Source: Halogeometricum limi (GTDB lineage Archaea > Halobacteriota > Halobacteria > Halobacteriales > Haloferacaceae). Taken from it: a stretch of 64,000 nt of DNA. Of this stretch, positions 1-8,950 are shown piece by piece. The stretch is taken from contig NZ_FOYS01000007.1 of assembly GCF_900115785.1 (NCBI RefSeq), forward strand, positions 62,001-126,000, in the 5' to 3' direction. A program made the translations under genes and the position numbers. The notes beneath the pieces were generated by a model that was not told where the DNA came from, did not search any database, and saw nothing but the letters and a program-made list of their open reading frames with translations. Each line of letters opens with the position of its first letter. Positions within the stretch are counted from its first letter, which is position 1.

Positions 1-176
1 GGATGCGTATTTGAGCCATGATTCACCTTGACACGCCGAGGAGGTAAAAGCGCGGTGTCGGGGCATCGGCGACGCGAATCCGTCGGTCCGGGGCGGTGCC
101 GCGTCGACCGTGGACGTTCGAGAGCGCGGCGCGCACTCCGAAACCCACAAGCGGCCCCCTCGGGTAGAAGCGTGCA

Positions 177-1115
177 ATGAACCCCTTAGAGCGGTACGCG
201 CCGCTCGTGGACGACGAGGAGGCGTTCTTCGAGGCCTGCGACCGGCCGCTTCCGTCCGTCGTTCGCGTCAACGGCATCAAGACGACGGTAGAGCGCGCGC
301 GTTCGGCACTCGACGCCGGCGACGTCGGCTACGAGGCGACCGACTGGCATCCGGGAATCCTGAAACTGGACGAACGCGGCCCCGGGACGACGTGGCCCTA
401 CTTCCACGGGTGGCTCCACGGCCAAGAAGAAGTGTCGGCGCTCCCCGCACTCGCACTCGACCCGCAACCGGGAGAGGTCATCTGGGACGCCTGTGCCGCC
501 CCCGGAAGCAAGACGACGCAACTCGCGGACCTGATGGACGACACGGGAACGCTCATCGGCAACGACAACAACCTCGGCCGCCTCTCCGCTCTGCGGCACA
601 ACGCCGAACGCCTCGGCGTGAGCAACCTCGTCGTGACCAATCAGGACGCGCGAAACTACTCGCTGAAGCCGTTCGGCGAGGACACGGACGACCCCGAAGC
701 GATAGACGCGTTCGACCGGGCACTCGTGGACGCGCCGTGTTCCTGCGAGGGGACGATTCGGAAGAACCCCGACGCGCTGGACCGGTGGACGATGAACCAC
801 GTCCACAGCGTCGCCGGAATCCAGAAAGGCATCCTTCGCCGCGCGGTGCAAGCGACGCGCGAGGGCGGCACCGTCGTCTACTCGACGTGCACGTTCGCGC
901 CCGAGGAGAACGAAGCCGTACTGGACCACGTGCTCGGCGAGGAGGACTGCCAGATGGTCGAATGGGACGCGCCCGACGGCTTCGAGACGGCCCTCGGCGT
1001 GACCGAGTGGGACGGCGACGAGTACGACCCCTCCGTGGAACTGGCACACCGCGTCTACCCGCACCACAACGACACGGGCGGGTTCTTCTGCGCGAAACTG
1101 GAGGTGACCGCATGA
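177..1115 (+). CDS. RsmB/NOP2/Sun-family RNA cytosine-C5 methyltransferase
   Basis: SAM-dependent m5C methyltransferase acting on tRNA or rRNA in the cytoplasm. The 312-residue protein has the family signatures: the SAM-binding segment with CAAPGSKT near residue 105, motif IV DAPCSCEGT near residue 185 (the PC cysteine releases the product) and motif VI STCTFAPEENE near residue 238 (the TC cysteine is the nucleophile). It ends after the catalytic domain, and its stop overlaps the start of the next gene (ATGA, 4 nt), which encodes a PUA-like module. The two probably form a split version of the MTase-PUA proteins seen elsewhere. The family is certain from the motifs; the exact target base cannot be told from sequence. 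Confidence 0.93.
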   Translation: MNPLERYAPLVDDEEAFFEACDRPLPSVVRVNGIKTTVERARSALDAGDVGYEATDWHPGILKLDERGPGTTWPYFHGWLHGQEEVSALPALALDPQPGEVIWDACAAPGSKTTQLADLMDDTGTLIGNDNNLGRLSALRHNAERLGVSNLVVTNQDARNYSLKPFGEDTDDPEAIDAFDRALVDAPCSCEGTIRKNPDALDRWTMNHVHSVAGIQKGILRRAVQATREGGTVVYSTCTFAPEENEAVLDHVLGEEDCQMVEWDAPDGFETALGVTEWDGDEYDPSVELAHRVYPHHNDTGGFFCAKLEVTA

Positions 1116-1645
1116 GCGACGACACCGGCGACCAGAGGCCCGAGAACGACGGCCAGCGGTTCGACCGCCTGCCCGCGACGAGCGACGAACGCGTCGTCGC
1201 CGGGCGACCCACCCGCGAGGAAGTCGTCGGCTGGTGGGAACAGCGCTACGGACTCCCGCCGGAGACGTGGGACGGACACACGTTCTGGGAGAAAGGCAAC
1301 GGGAAGATTTGGGCGTTCGCCGCCGACCTGGTGAGTCCGAACCCCGTCGAGGGTCTCGGTCTGCGCATCCTCCGCGCGCGGCAGGAACACTGGAAACCCT
1401 CGACCAACGCCGTCCAGCGTTTCTGCGGCGCGGCGTCGAAGAACGTCGTCCTGTTGGACGAAGACGAGGCGGAGACGTTCGCCCGCGGCGACGACCAGGA
1501 ACTCGAACGCTGGGAGGGCGACTGGGGCTACGTCGTCGCCGCCCACGAGTTCGAGGGCGCGGTCGAACCCATCGGCGTCGGCCTCTATCTCCACGGCGAA
1601 CTGCGGTCGACGGTGCCGAAAGGGCGGCAGGAAGACCTGTCGTAA
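1112..1645 (+). CDS. PUA-like RNA-binding partner of the upstream methyltransferase (DUF7122-like)
   Basis: A 177-residue protein whose ATG lies inside the last codons of the methyltransferase gene (4-nt overlap), so translation is probably coupled. The body (VGWWEQRYGLP, then GKIWAF, GLGLRILR, STNAVQRF) resembles the C-terminal RNA-binding extension of RsmF/NOP2-type methyltransferases, here as a separate polypeptide. An acidic, Arg-rich N-terminus of about 30 residues precedes it. It would position substrate RNA for the methyltransferase. The role is inferred from gene overlap and resemblance; no catalytic motif is visible. A much longer open frame starting further upstream is only the shadow frame of the methyltransferase gene. 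Confidence 0.8.
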   Translation: MSDDTGDQRPENDGQRFDRLPATSDERVVAGRPTREEVVGWWEQRYGLPPETWDGHTFWEKGNGKIWAFAADLVSPNPVEGLGLRILRARQEHWKPSTNAVQRFCGAASKNVVLLDEDEAETFARGDDQELERWEGDWGYVVAAHEFEGAVEPIGVGLYLHGELRSTVPKGRQEDLS

Positions 1646-1658
1646 GGTCGTCTCTCGG

Positions 1659-3197
1659 TCACTCCTTCTCTCGAAGCGTCCCGCCGCCCAGTCCCTCCCA
1701 CGCCACTCGGTAGCCGAGTCGCGACAACACCGCCGAGGACTCAGTGACCCCTCGGCGCTCCAAAACCGCCTCCGCCTCCGACAGCGACATCCCCGCGTCT
1801 AACTCCTCGGCGAGAGCGTCAAGCACCGCGGGCCGAAAGAGCGTCCGTCCGACGAGTTCGTGGTCGGGGAACGCCACCGCCGAGAGGGCGTTTTCGGCGA
1901 CGCCGTGAGCCTCCGCCAGCGACGCGAGCGAAACCACGTCCTCGTCGGGCGCGAGTTCCGCGGGCAACTCGGCGGCCGCGTCGGCGACTAACTCCGCCTC
2001 GTACCCGCGAAGGACGTCCACCACGTCCTTCACCCGAACCGACCCGGAGTAGGTGACGACGCGGTGGTCCAGTGCCGCGACGTCCTCGGCGACGGCCAAC
2101 GACTCGTCGACGGCGACGACGAGTTCGACGTCGTCGGCGACGGTGGCGAACTGGTCGAGTTTCTTCTCGACGTACTCGGGCGTCCAAAAGCCCATGACCT
2201 CGAAGAAGACGCGGAGCGGTGGGTCCCCCGCACCCTCTCTCTCTCGCCCGCCGGGTCGGTAGTCGAACGCGAAGTCGGGAATCATCGCCCGCGCGCCCGC
2301 AGCGAGCGGTTCCGGTTCGCGCAGGAGTTCCCAGTCGAGGTTCAGCCCCTCGAACCGCGCGGCGAAGTCGGCTTCGACGCCGCTGTCGTAGGTGGGTTCC
2401 GTGACGGGGTCGACGTCCGGAACCGACACGTCCGCCTCCGAGAGCGTCATCTCGCGTTCGGTGCCTCGGTCGTCGATGGTGGCCGTGAGTCGCCACTCGG
2501 CCGTCCCCGCGACGGTCCTGAGGAGGCGGGCGAACGCCGTCCCGTAGCGTCGCGTCCCGGTGAACAGGCCGTCGGGACCGGTGACGACGAGTTCCCGCGT
2601 CTCGCCGTCGCGGCGAATCTCGTACATCAGTCCGAGGCGTTTCACCGCCGAGACGAGTCGCTTCGGGTCGGAGCTTCGGACTCGAACCTCGGTGGCGTCG
2701 AACAACGCGGTCTGTGCCAGAGAGAGGTTGTACTGGTCGAGGAGGGCGTCGGGCGACCAGCGCGGGTCGAACTCGGCGAGGAGTTCGTTCACCGACCGGT
2801 CGGCGTAGAGCGACCGCGCTATCGACTCGCGGTCGGTGGCGAGGCGGTCCGCCGCGGCGTCGAGGACGGCCGTTCGCGCCGCCTCGGTGGTGGGGACGCC
2901 CGCCGCTTCGGCCGCCTCGAACGTCGCTCGACGGACGCGGACGGGCGGGAGCGGAGCCGACACCTCGAACGTCGCCTCCCGTTCCAACAGCGCCGCGAAC
3001 CCGCGGACGAGTTTGAAGTCCTCGGCGTCGCCTTCGAGGGCGGAGAGCGCGTCGTCCAGGCGGTGCCGCGGTTCGCCGACGTGCCCCTGATAGACCCCGA
3101 AGACGCGCGCGGCGAGGGGACGCGACTCCCGGCCGACGAACCGCGGGTGGTAGCCGCCGCCCGCCCGAGAGACGCGCAAGAGGTCTTTCGTCAACAC
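1659..3197 (-). CDS. bax1: Bax1-type nuclease (DUF790), XPB partner
   Basis: Structure-specific nuclease that works with the archaeal XPB helicase in nucleotide excision repair. I place the start at a GTG giving VLTKDLLRVSR, the usual N-terminus of the family, rather than at an ATG nine codons earlier. That gives 512 residues, a normal length. The nuclease core is visible as IPDFAFDYRPGG, then FFEVMGFWTPEYVEKKLDQ, which fits a PD-(D/E)xK active site (D, E, K). The C-terminal part is helical. The xpb gene lies on the same strand upstream, but a lipoprotein gene on the opposite strand sits between them, so the usual xpb-bax1 adjacency is interrupted here. Confidence 0.9.
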   Translation of the reverse strand: MLTKDLLRVSRAGGGYHPRFVGRESRPLAARVFGVYQGHVGEPRHRLDDALSALEGDAEDFKLVRGFAALLEREATFEVSAPLPPVRVRRATFEAAEAAGVPTTEAARTAVLDAAADRLATDRESIARSLYADRSVNELLAEFDPRWSPDALLDQYNLSLAQTALFDATEVRVRSSDPKRLVSAVKRLGLMYEIRRDGETRELVVTGPDGLFTGTRRYGTAFARLLRTVAGTAEWRLTATIDDRGTEREMTLSEADVSVPDVDPVTEPTYDSGVEADFAARFEGLNLDWELLREPEPLAAGARAMIPDFAFDYRPGGREREGAGDPPLRVFFEVMGFWTPEYVEKKLDQFATVADDVELVVAVDESLAVAEDVAALDHRVVTYSGSVRVKDVVDVLRGYEAELVADAAAELPAELAPDEDVVSLASLAEAHGVAENALSAVAFPDHELVGRTLFRPAVLDALAEELDAGMSLSEAEAVLERRGVTESSAVLSRLGYRVAWEGLGGGTLREKE

Positions 3198-3311
3198 GAG
3201 CGAGCGTTGGCCGCGCCGTCTCAAAAGGCCGCCGACGCAGCGTCGGCGAGTGCCCCCGGCGCGGACGGCGAAGGGGAAGGCTCATACCGTCCGACGGGAT
3301 GTTCTGCGTAC

Positions 3312-3716
3312 ATGGCAACGCGCCGCACGTTCCTCCGCGCCCTCCCGGCGAGCGTCCTCGCGGTCGGCGGCGGCTGTCTCGGGTCGCCCCCGCGCGGGAC
3401 CGGCCCCCGTCGCCCGCCGGACGCACCGGCCGGACAGCCCCGACAGACCCCCGAGAAGGACGAACTGTACGTGGAACGGTTCGACTTCGAGGCCACCGAT
3501 TCGGGCGGCCTCCGCGTGTTCGGAGCCGTCGGCAACCGCGGCGACGTCGAACGCGTCGCCACCGTCCGCGTGCGCGTGACGGTCGGCGGTGAGTCGTACA
3601 CCGACGAGGAGGACGTGACCGTCGGCCCGGGCGAGACGGCGACGTTCTCGACGGCGTTCGAGGTGACCGAAAAGCGGTTCGCGAACGGCGGCGAACTCGA
3701 CGTGACGCTCGTCTGA
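3312..3716 (+). CDS. Tat-exported lipoprotein with a beta-sandwich (FxLYD-like) domain
   Basis: A 134-residue exported protein. The N-terminus ATRRTFLRALPASVLAVGGG with a following Cys is a twin-arginine signal ending in a lipobox, so the mature protein would be lipid-anchored on the outer face of the membrane. After a Pro/Arg linker, the domain at residues 55-134 alternates beta strands (RVFGAVGNRGDVERVATVRV, then TVGPGETATFSTAF). This pattern resembles the small FxLYD/CARDB-like extracellular sandwiches. The gene is read opposite to xpb and bax1 and lies between them, so a link to repair is unlikely. Binding partner unknown. Confidence 0.75.
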   Translation: MATRRTFLRALPASVLAVGGGCLGSPPRGTGPRRPPDAPAGQPRQTPEKDELYVERFDFEATDSGGLRVFGAVGNRGDVERVATVRVRVTVGGESYTDEEDVTVGPGETATFSTAFEVTEKRFANGGELDVTLV

Positions 3717-3744
3717 GCGCCGGAGTTCGACGCGGAGAGAGAAA

Positions 3745-5094
3745 CTACCGCCGCCGGTCGGCGACTCGTTCTTCTGCGGTCTCGCTGCTGACGAGTTCGT
3801 ACAGTATCGCGGAGCCACCGTCGACCTTCGGGCGGAGGATGCGCCCGAGTCGCTGCGTGAACTCGCGTTCGGACCCGCTTCCGGCGAGGATGACGGCCAC
3901 GTTCGCATCCGGGACGTCGACTCCCTCGTCGAGGACGTTCGCGGCGACGACGCGCGAGTACGTCCCGTCGCGGAAGCGTTCGAGCAGTTCGCGTCGCTCC
4001 TCGGCACCCGTCTCGCTCGTTATCGCCGGGAGGAGATAGCGCTCGGAGAGGCGGTAGACGAGGTCTGTGTGCGCGGTGAAGACGATGACGCGGTCCTCGC
4101 GGTGTCTGTCGAGGATGCGACCCAGTCGCTCAACCTTCGCGTCGGCGTTCATCATGATGCGGCGCGCGCGTTGCTTCGCGAGGAGGGCCTCTCGCGCCCG
4201 CGGGTCCGACCCCGACCGCATCACGAGTTTCTGGTAGTCCGCTCCGGAGCGAAAGGAGAGATTCGACCGTTTGAGGTAGTCGACGAACGTCCCCTGCGCC
4301 TCCTCGTAACGGTCGCGTTCCTCGGGCGTGAGGTCGACTTCGACCCGTCGGACCTCGTAGTCGGCGAGGTGTTCGCCCGCCAGGTCGTCGACCGACCGGT
4401 CGTACACCTTCGGGCCGACGAGGTCGGTCAGGAGTTCGTGCGCGCCGTCGGGCCGTTCGAACGTCGCCGTCAGACCGAGGCGGGCGGGCGCGGCGAGGAG
4501 TCGCGCCACGTCGCGGTAGCCCGCGCCGCCGAGGTGGTGGACTTCGTCGAAGACGACGAGGCCGAAGTCGCCGCCGACGTCTTCGGCGCGGAGATACGCC
4601 GAGTCGTAGGTGGAGACGGTGATGGCCTCCTGCGTCTGCTCGCCGCCGCCGAACTGACCGACGGAGACGCCGAACTCCGTCTCCAGTTCGCGTCGCCACT
4701 GGCCGACGAGGTCCACCGTGGGAGCGACGACCAGCGTCGGCACGCCGAGTGCGGCGATGGCGGCGACGGCTATCACGGTCTTTCCGGCCCCCGTCGGGAG
4801 TTCGAGCACCCCCCGGTCGCCGTTCTCGCGCCACGCGTCGAGCGCCGCCCGCTGGTAGTCGCGGAGGTCGTACGCGTGCGCGAGGTCCAGCGTCGTCTCC
4901 GGGAGGACGCGGTCCTCGTAGTCGACGCCGCGCCGGTCGAGCGTCGCCCGGAGGTCACCGTAGCGGTGGGCGGGCGCGCGGGCGACGAGTCCCCTGTCGT
5001 CCCACGTCACCCCCGGGAGGTCGGACGCGGCGACGTCGGACTTCGAGAGACCGCCGACGCGGACCGTCCCGTCTTCGAACGTCAGCGTGAGCAC
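3745..5094 (-). CDS. xpb: XPB/Rad25-type DNA repair helicase
   Basis: SF2 DNA helicase/translocase of nucleotide excision repair, paired with Bax1 in archaea. The GTG start gives 449 residues, the usual archaeal XPB size (no large eukaryotic N-terminus). An N-terminal damage-recognition-like domain (residues 1-70) precedes RecA domain 1, with Walker A LPTGAGKT (99-106), DEVHH (183-187) and TAT (209-211). RecA domain 2 has VIVFTAHTD (337-345) and the arginine-finger motif QRLGRILRP (414-422). A TATA-like ATTTATAC lies about 36 nt upstream of the start on the minus strand. Identity is secure from the ordered motifs. Confidence 0.94.
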   Translation of the reverse strand: MLTLTFEDGTVRVGGLSKSDVAASDLPGVTWDDRGLVARAPAHRYGDLRATLDRRGVDYEDRVLPETTLDLAHAYDLRDYQRAALDAWRENGDRGVLELPTGAGKTVIAVAAIAALGVPTLVVAPTVDLVGQWRRELETEFGVSVGQFGGGEQTQEAITVSTYDSAYLRAEDVGGDFGLVVFDEVHHLGGAGYRDVARLLAAPARLGLTATFERPDGAHELLTDLVGPKVYDRSVDDLAGEHLADYEVRRVEVDLTPEERDRYEEAQGTFVDYLKRSNLSFRSGADYQKLVMRSGSDPRAREALLAKQRARRIMMNADAKVERLGRILDRHREDRVIVFTAHTDLVYRLSERYLLPAITSETGAEERRELLERFRDGTYSRVVAANVLDEGVDVPDANVAVILAGSGSEREFTQRLGRILRPKVDGGSAILYELVSSETAEERVADRRR

Positions 5095-5196
5095 ACAGAA
5101 GTCTGGGTCGGCATCGGGTATAAATCGACGGACGTGCGGTACTGCGGATTTCGATACGAATCGCTACCGTAATACAATGTTCAACATGACAGAATA

Positions 5197-5207
5197 TTTT
5201 AATTATA
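5197..5207 (+). promoter_or_regulatory. TATA box of the small membrane protein gene at 5227
   Basis: TTTTAATTATA centred 25 nt before the ATG at 5227. This is the spacing expected when transcription starts at or just before the start codon, and it supports that small gene as real. Confidence 0.55.
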
Positions 5208-5226
5208 GGGAGAGAACTAACATCCG

Positions 5227-5409
5227 ATGAATCGGTGGACTCAGACTGGATATCTCGTTACTGTGGGGGTGTTTCTAGCAGTTTTTGTAGCCGTGTCCGG
5301 AGACGCGCACGGCACAGTCGTTGATTTGCGTACCCTCGTCGACACATACCACCTCGCTCTCGGCGTCTCGGGAGTGGGGGTGTTTCTCTGGCTGTGGCCT
5401 GATTGGTGA
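5227..5409 (+). CDS. Small two-helix membrane protein
   Basis: A 60-residue hypothetical protein. Two hydrophobic segments (about residues 8-25 and 43-58, ending FLWLWPDW) are joined by a short polar loop, so it should be a hairpin in the cytoplasmic membrane. The frame is short and its codon use is less GC-rich than that of its neighbours. Support comes mainly from a well-placed TATA box 25 nt upstream and the coherent membrane topology. No family recognised. Confidence 0.55.
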   Translation: MNRWTQTGYLVTVGVFLAVFVAVSGDAHGTVVDLRTLVDTYHLALGVSGVGVFLWLWPDW

Positions 5410-5496
5410 TTTAGTCGCTGAGTTCTGTGTTCACCAACAACCCGTGGCTCACGCGACGACGAGGCGTTTTTGACTGTCCGACCACATCTGACGGAT

Positions 5497-5655
5497 ATGG
5501 CAGACGAACTCGAAGACGCGGTCGGAACGTTCCTCTCGGACGTGAAGAAGGCGCACAGCGAGTACGAGAAGGGCTACGTCGACGCCGACGCGACGCTGGA
5601 ACTCGTGATGAACCACGTCGAGGACCTCAAAGAGACGTACGAGGACGAAGCGTAG
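5497..5655 (+). CDS. Short acidic helical protein
   Basis: A 52-residue protein starting ADELEDAVGTFLSDVKKAHS after its Met. It is almost entirely amphipathic helix with heptad-like hydrophobics, rich in Asp and Glu, without Cys or membrane segments. I chose the ATG at 5497 over one nine codons upstream because the acidic, haloarchaeal-looking sequence begins there. It lies upstream of, and on the same strand as, the aminotransferase gene, about 115 nt away. Function unknown; it may be a small cytoplasmic scaffold or regulator. Confidence 0.6.
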   Translation: MADELEDAVGTFLSDVKKAHSEYEKGYVDADATLELVMNHVEDLKETYEDEA

Positions 5656-5770
5656 TCGATACCGACGCGACGACTCGTCGGTGAGTCGTCGACCGGTCCG
5701 CGGAGTCGGCGAACGTCGGCACCGCCCATGTGAGGGAAGAACTATCCCGGCGGGCGACTCGGGGTAGTGT

Positions 5771-6892
5771 ATGACGGACTTTTCCGACAGAGTCGAGAAG
5801 GTGTCGATAAGCGGAATCCGCGAGGTGTTCGAGGCCGCGGGCGCGGACGCGATAAACCTCGGCATCGGGCAACCTGACTTCCCGACGCCGAAACACGCCC
5901 GACAGGCCGCCATCGACGCCATCGAGGACGGCCGCGCGGACGCGTACACCGAGAACAAGGGCATCTACTCGCTCCGCGAGGCCATCGCGGCGAAACACGA
6001 ACGCGACCAGGGAATCGACCTGCACCCCGACGACGTCATCGCGACGGCCGGGGGGTCCGAAGCGCTCCACATCGCGATGGAGGCGCACGTGAACCCCGGT
6101 GACGAGGTCATCATCCCCGACCCCGGATTCGTCTCCTACGACGCCCTGACGAAACTGGCGGGGGGGACGCCCGTTCCCATCGCCCTCCGCGACGACCTGA
6201 CGCTCGACCCGGCCGCGGTGGAGGCGGCCATCACCGAGGACACCGCGGCGTTCGTCGTCAACAGTCCCGGTAACCCGACGGGGGCGGTGTCGCCGCCGGA
6301 AGATATCCGCGAGTTCGCGCGCATCGCCGACGAACACGACGTGCTCTGCATCTCCGACGAGGTGTACGAGTACACCGTCTTCGACGGCGAGTTCCGCTCT
6401 CCCATCGAGTTCGCCGAGACGGACAACGTCGTCGTCGTCAACTCCGCGTCGAAACTGTTCTCGATGACCGGGTGGCGTCTCGGGTGGGTGTACGGCTCCT
6501 CGCGCCGCGTCGAGCGTATGGTTCGCGTGCACCAGTACGCGCAGGCCTGCGCGTCGGCCCCGTCGCAGTTCGCCGCGGAGGCGGCACTCACCGGCCCGCA
6601 GGACATCGTCGACGAGATGACGGAGTCGTTCCGCCGTCGCCGAGACATCGTCGTCGAAGGCCTGCGAGACATCGGCCTCTCGGTGCCGACGCCGACGGGG
6701 GCGTTCTACTGTATGCCCGAAGTGCCCGAGGGGTTCGTCGACGAGTGTCTCGAACGCGGCGTCATCGTCGTCCCCGGCGAGGCGTTCGGCGCGAACGGCG
6801 CGGGCTACGCGCGACTCTCCTACGCGACGGACGAGGACTCTCTCCGGGAAGCGCTGGACGTGATGGGCGACGCCTACGACGCCGTCGTCTGA
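5771..6892 (+). CDS. Pyridoxal-phosphate aminotransferase, class I/II (aspartate aminotransferase-like)
   Basis: Fold-type I PLP aminotransferase of 373 residues. Visible signatures are NLGIGQPDFPTP near residue 29, the substrate-loop Tyr in ADAYTENKGI, NSPGNPTGAV near 163, SDEVYEY near 195 (Asp and Tyr contact the cofactor) and NSASKLFSMTGWRLGW near 225, whose Lys forms the Schiff base. The C-terminal Arg in GYARLSYA binds the substrate carboxylate. It probably transaminates aspartate or an aromatic or branched amino acid with 2-oxoglutarate. Substrate choice within this family cannot be read from sequence. It appears to be a single-gene unit. Confidence 0.9.
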   Translation: MTDFSDRVEKVSISGIREVFEAAGADAINLGIGQPDFPTPKHARQAAIDAIEDGRADAYTENKGIYSLREAIAAKHERDQGIDLHPDDVIATAGGSEALHIAMEAHVNPGDEVIIPDPGFVSYDALTKLAGGTPVPIALRDDLTLDPAAVEAAITEDTAAFVVNSPGNPTGAVSPPEDIREFARIADEHDVLCISDEVYEYTVFDGEFRSPIEFAETDNVVVVNSASKLFSMTGWRLGWVYGSSRRVERMVRVHQYAQACASAPSQFAAEAALTGPQDIVDEMTESFRRRRDIVVEGLRDIGLSVPTPTGAFYCMPEVPEGFVDECLERGVIVVPGEAFGANGAGYARLSYATDEDSLREALDVMGDAYDAVV

Positions 6893-7197
6893 GACGACGC
6901 ACCACGCTCGCCGACGGCCCGGTTCGTCGGCGTACGCAGGACGACCAGTTCTGATAGCGGTACGTTAATCTTCACTCTCGGGCGTTCGCACCGATTTCGG
7001 GCCGAACCGCGTACAAAATTCACATACACAGTACAGTCAATATTTCGTACTGGTAGCAAAATTTTGGTATATTCTCGTGATAATTTAGCGATTCTAGCTC
7101 AGTCCTAATCAGTTAGGCCGGGTGCTGAATACGGAACCGTGTCTCCGAGAGAGTACAGCAGGGGACGAACGAAACCCCGCGCACTCCACCACGAACG
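6893..7197. other. Intergenic AT-rich promoter region
   Basis: About 305 nt without a gene. The right half is markedly AT-rich for this genome, with several TATA-like stretches around 7045-7095 and a short dyad CCTAA-TCAG-TTAGG near 7107-7120. It probably holds the promoter of the HTH gene at 7198. No RNA gene is visible. Confidence 0.4.
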
Positions 7198-7500
7198 ATG
7201 AACGATACAATCGCAACCCTCGCCGACCGCGACCGCAGAACCGTGCTGTCCTGTCTGGACGACCACTCCGCCGCAGTCGACATCGAGACGTTGGCCGCCG
7301 ACGTGGTCGCCGCCTGTGACGGCACGTCCCGCGACGAGGTTTCCGAAGAAGACCGCGACGCCGCGATGGTCCGTCTGCACCACGTCGACCTCCCGAAACT
7401 CCAGAACGCGGGATTCGTCGACTTCGACCACGAGACCGGAACAGTTCGCCGTCGCCGCCGTGGTGGAACGGCCCGACCCTCGCCCGCGCTCTCGGACTGA
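7198..7500 (+). CDS. Winged-helix DNA-binding protein (DUF7344-like)
   Basis: A 100-residue protein with the pattern of the haloarchaeal DUF7344 family: ALADRDRRTVLSCL-type first helix, a DIETLAADV recognition region, then RLHHVDLPKLQNAGFVDFD, a helix followed by the wing. It is probably a transcriptional regulator acting as a dimer. The 6.9-7.2 kb region upstream is AT-rich and includes a small dyad that could be an autoregulatory site. The C-terminus is Arg-rich (RRRRRGGTAR). Regulatory targets are unknown; it stands alone, flanked by a convergent gene. Confidence 0.8.
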   Translation: MNDTIATLADRDRRTVLSCLDDHSAAVDIETLAADVVAACDGTSRDEVSEEDRDAAMVRLHHVDLPKLQNAGFVDFDHETGTVRRRRRGGTARPSPALSD

Positions 7501-7696
7501 GCGCGTCGAGGTAGACTTATACGGTATCGGCACGAAATAAAATACGACCGGGACGTACGCAGGACTCTGCCATGGACACGTAGGTCCTCATACCCGGTTT
7601 ACGGACACTACACCTCCGAGCGACGGCCCTCGTCGCTCGCTTTTCGTGTCGCACTCGCGACGACGAGTCGCGACGCTGTGAACCGCCTTCAGCCCG

Positions 7697-8872
7697 CTAC
7701 TTCGCGGTGCTGACTATCTTGATGACGTCGGCCTCGTCCAGTTCGTAGTCCTCGGCGATACGGCGCGTCGACCGCGCGTCGACGGCGTGGAGGTAGCCGT
7801 CGCCGATGTCGGAGTGGACGGCGTAGGCGAGGTCACGCGGCGTCGACCCGCGTTCGAGTAAGAACGCGTCGGGGAGCATCTCGCCGGTGCCGTCGGTCCA
7901 TCGCGTCTCGTTCTGGACCGGGTAGGCGGTGACCATGTCGAGAACGTCGTAGACGGCCGTGTTGAGGGCCGTCTGGACGCCGGTGCCGCCGTTCGCTTCG
8001 ACAACCTCGCGAATCTTCTCTAAGCCCTTCTCCTGCGCCGCCGAGACGTCGCCGACGATGTCGAAGTCGTCGTCGCCGGGGAGGTAGTCGACGATGCCCG
8101 CCTCGGCCGCCTTTCGAAGGCCGAGTTCGCCGTCGGCGGTGGCGGCGACGACGGGTTTGTCGCTCTCGCGGAGTCGTTCGAGGTTCTCCGGCGGGGCCAC
8201 GTCCGCCTTGTTGGCGACGAGGACGATGGGTTTCGTCCGCGCTCTGACGTCGCGCGCGAGTGCCTCGCGATGCTCGTCGGTCCACTGTTTGGGGTCAGCG
8301 GGGTACTCCAGTGCGCGGAGCGAGGCGGCCACCTCGTACTCCGTGGCGCCGAACCCCGTGAGCATCTCGGCGAGCGCCTCGTCGATGTCGAAGTCGGGCG
8401 ACCGAGACTTGCGGACGACCGACTCCCAGTTCTTCTCGATGATGCCCGCGAGCCACTGCTCTAACTCCGCTTCGACGAAGTCGGCCTCTTCGACGGGGTC
8501 GTACGTCCCTATCTCGACGGGTTCGCCCTCCTCGTTCGTTCCGCCGGAGGCGTCGACGACGGCGAGGATGACGTCGGCGTTCGTGAGGGCGTCCAGGAAC
8601 TGGTTCCCCAGTCCGCGGCCCTCGTGCGCTCCGGGGACGAGTCCGGCCACGTCGAGGAGTTCGACGCCGACGTACCGGACGCCGTCCTCGCAGTTCCCGC
8701 AGCGTTCGTCTCGGTCCAGACACGGACACCGGGTCCGCGCGTAACTGACGCCGCGGTTCGGGTCGATGGTCGTGAACGGGTAGTTGCCCACGTCCACGTC
8801 GGCCATGGTCGCCGCCTTGTAGAAGGTGGACTTGCCCGCGTTGGGCTTGCCCGCGAGTGCGATAGAGAGCAT
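7697..8872 (-). CDS. ychF: YchF/OBG-family P-loop NTPase with TGS domain
   Basis: Cytoplasmic TRAFAC-class NTPase associated with ribosomes and stress. The 391-residue protein has G1 GKPNAGKST (8-16), G2/switch FTTIDPN, G3 DVAGLVPGAHEGRGLGNQF and G4 VANKAD (near 220). A C-terminal TGS-type domain ends DEADVIKIVS. A CPCLDRDERCGNC cluster near residue 50, four Cys in the CxC...CxxC pattern, lies in the insert between G2 and G3 and would suit a zinc or redox site. The start ATG is immediately followed by the P-loop strand, as in the family. Called by database convention a redox-regulated ATPase; the cellular role in archaea is unproven. Confidence 0.9.
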   Translation of the reverse strand: MLSIALAGKPNAGKSTFYKAATMADVDVGNYPFTTIDPNRGVSYARTRCPCLDRDERCGNCEDGVRYVGVELLDVAGLVPGAHEGRGLGNQFLDALTNADVILAVVDASGGTNEEGEPVEIGTYDPVEEADFVEAELEQWLAGIIEKNWESVVRKSRSPDFDIDEALAEMLTGFGATEYEVAASLRALEYPADPKQWTDEHREALARDVRARTKPIVLVANKADVAPPENLERLRESDKPVVAATADGELGLRKAAEAGIVDYLPGDDDFDIVGDVSAAQEKGLEKIREVVEANGGTGVQTALNTAVYDVLDMVTAYPVQNETRWTDGTGEMLPDAFLLERGSTPRDLAYAVHSDIGDGYLHAVDARSTRRIAEDYELDEADVIKIVSTAK

Positions 8873-8950
8873 GGTTGCAGAACGAGTGACGGTCGGAACA
8901 TCCTTTCGGTCCCGAGAGTTCTCGAACGGCCCGGAGACGCGGCGTCCCGA

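Noticed and set aside
110-1645. A 511-residue plus-strand frame spanning the first two genes
   Set aside because: Its first 300 or so residues are Arg-rich shadow sequence of the methyltransferase gene; only the last part, from 1112, is a gene.
2064-3716. A 550-residue plus-strand frame
   Set aside because: The part before 3312 is the antisense shadow of bax1; the real gene is the lipoprotein at 3312-3716.
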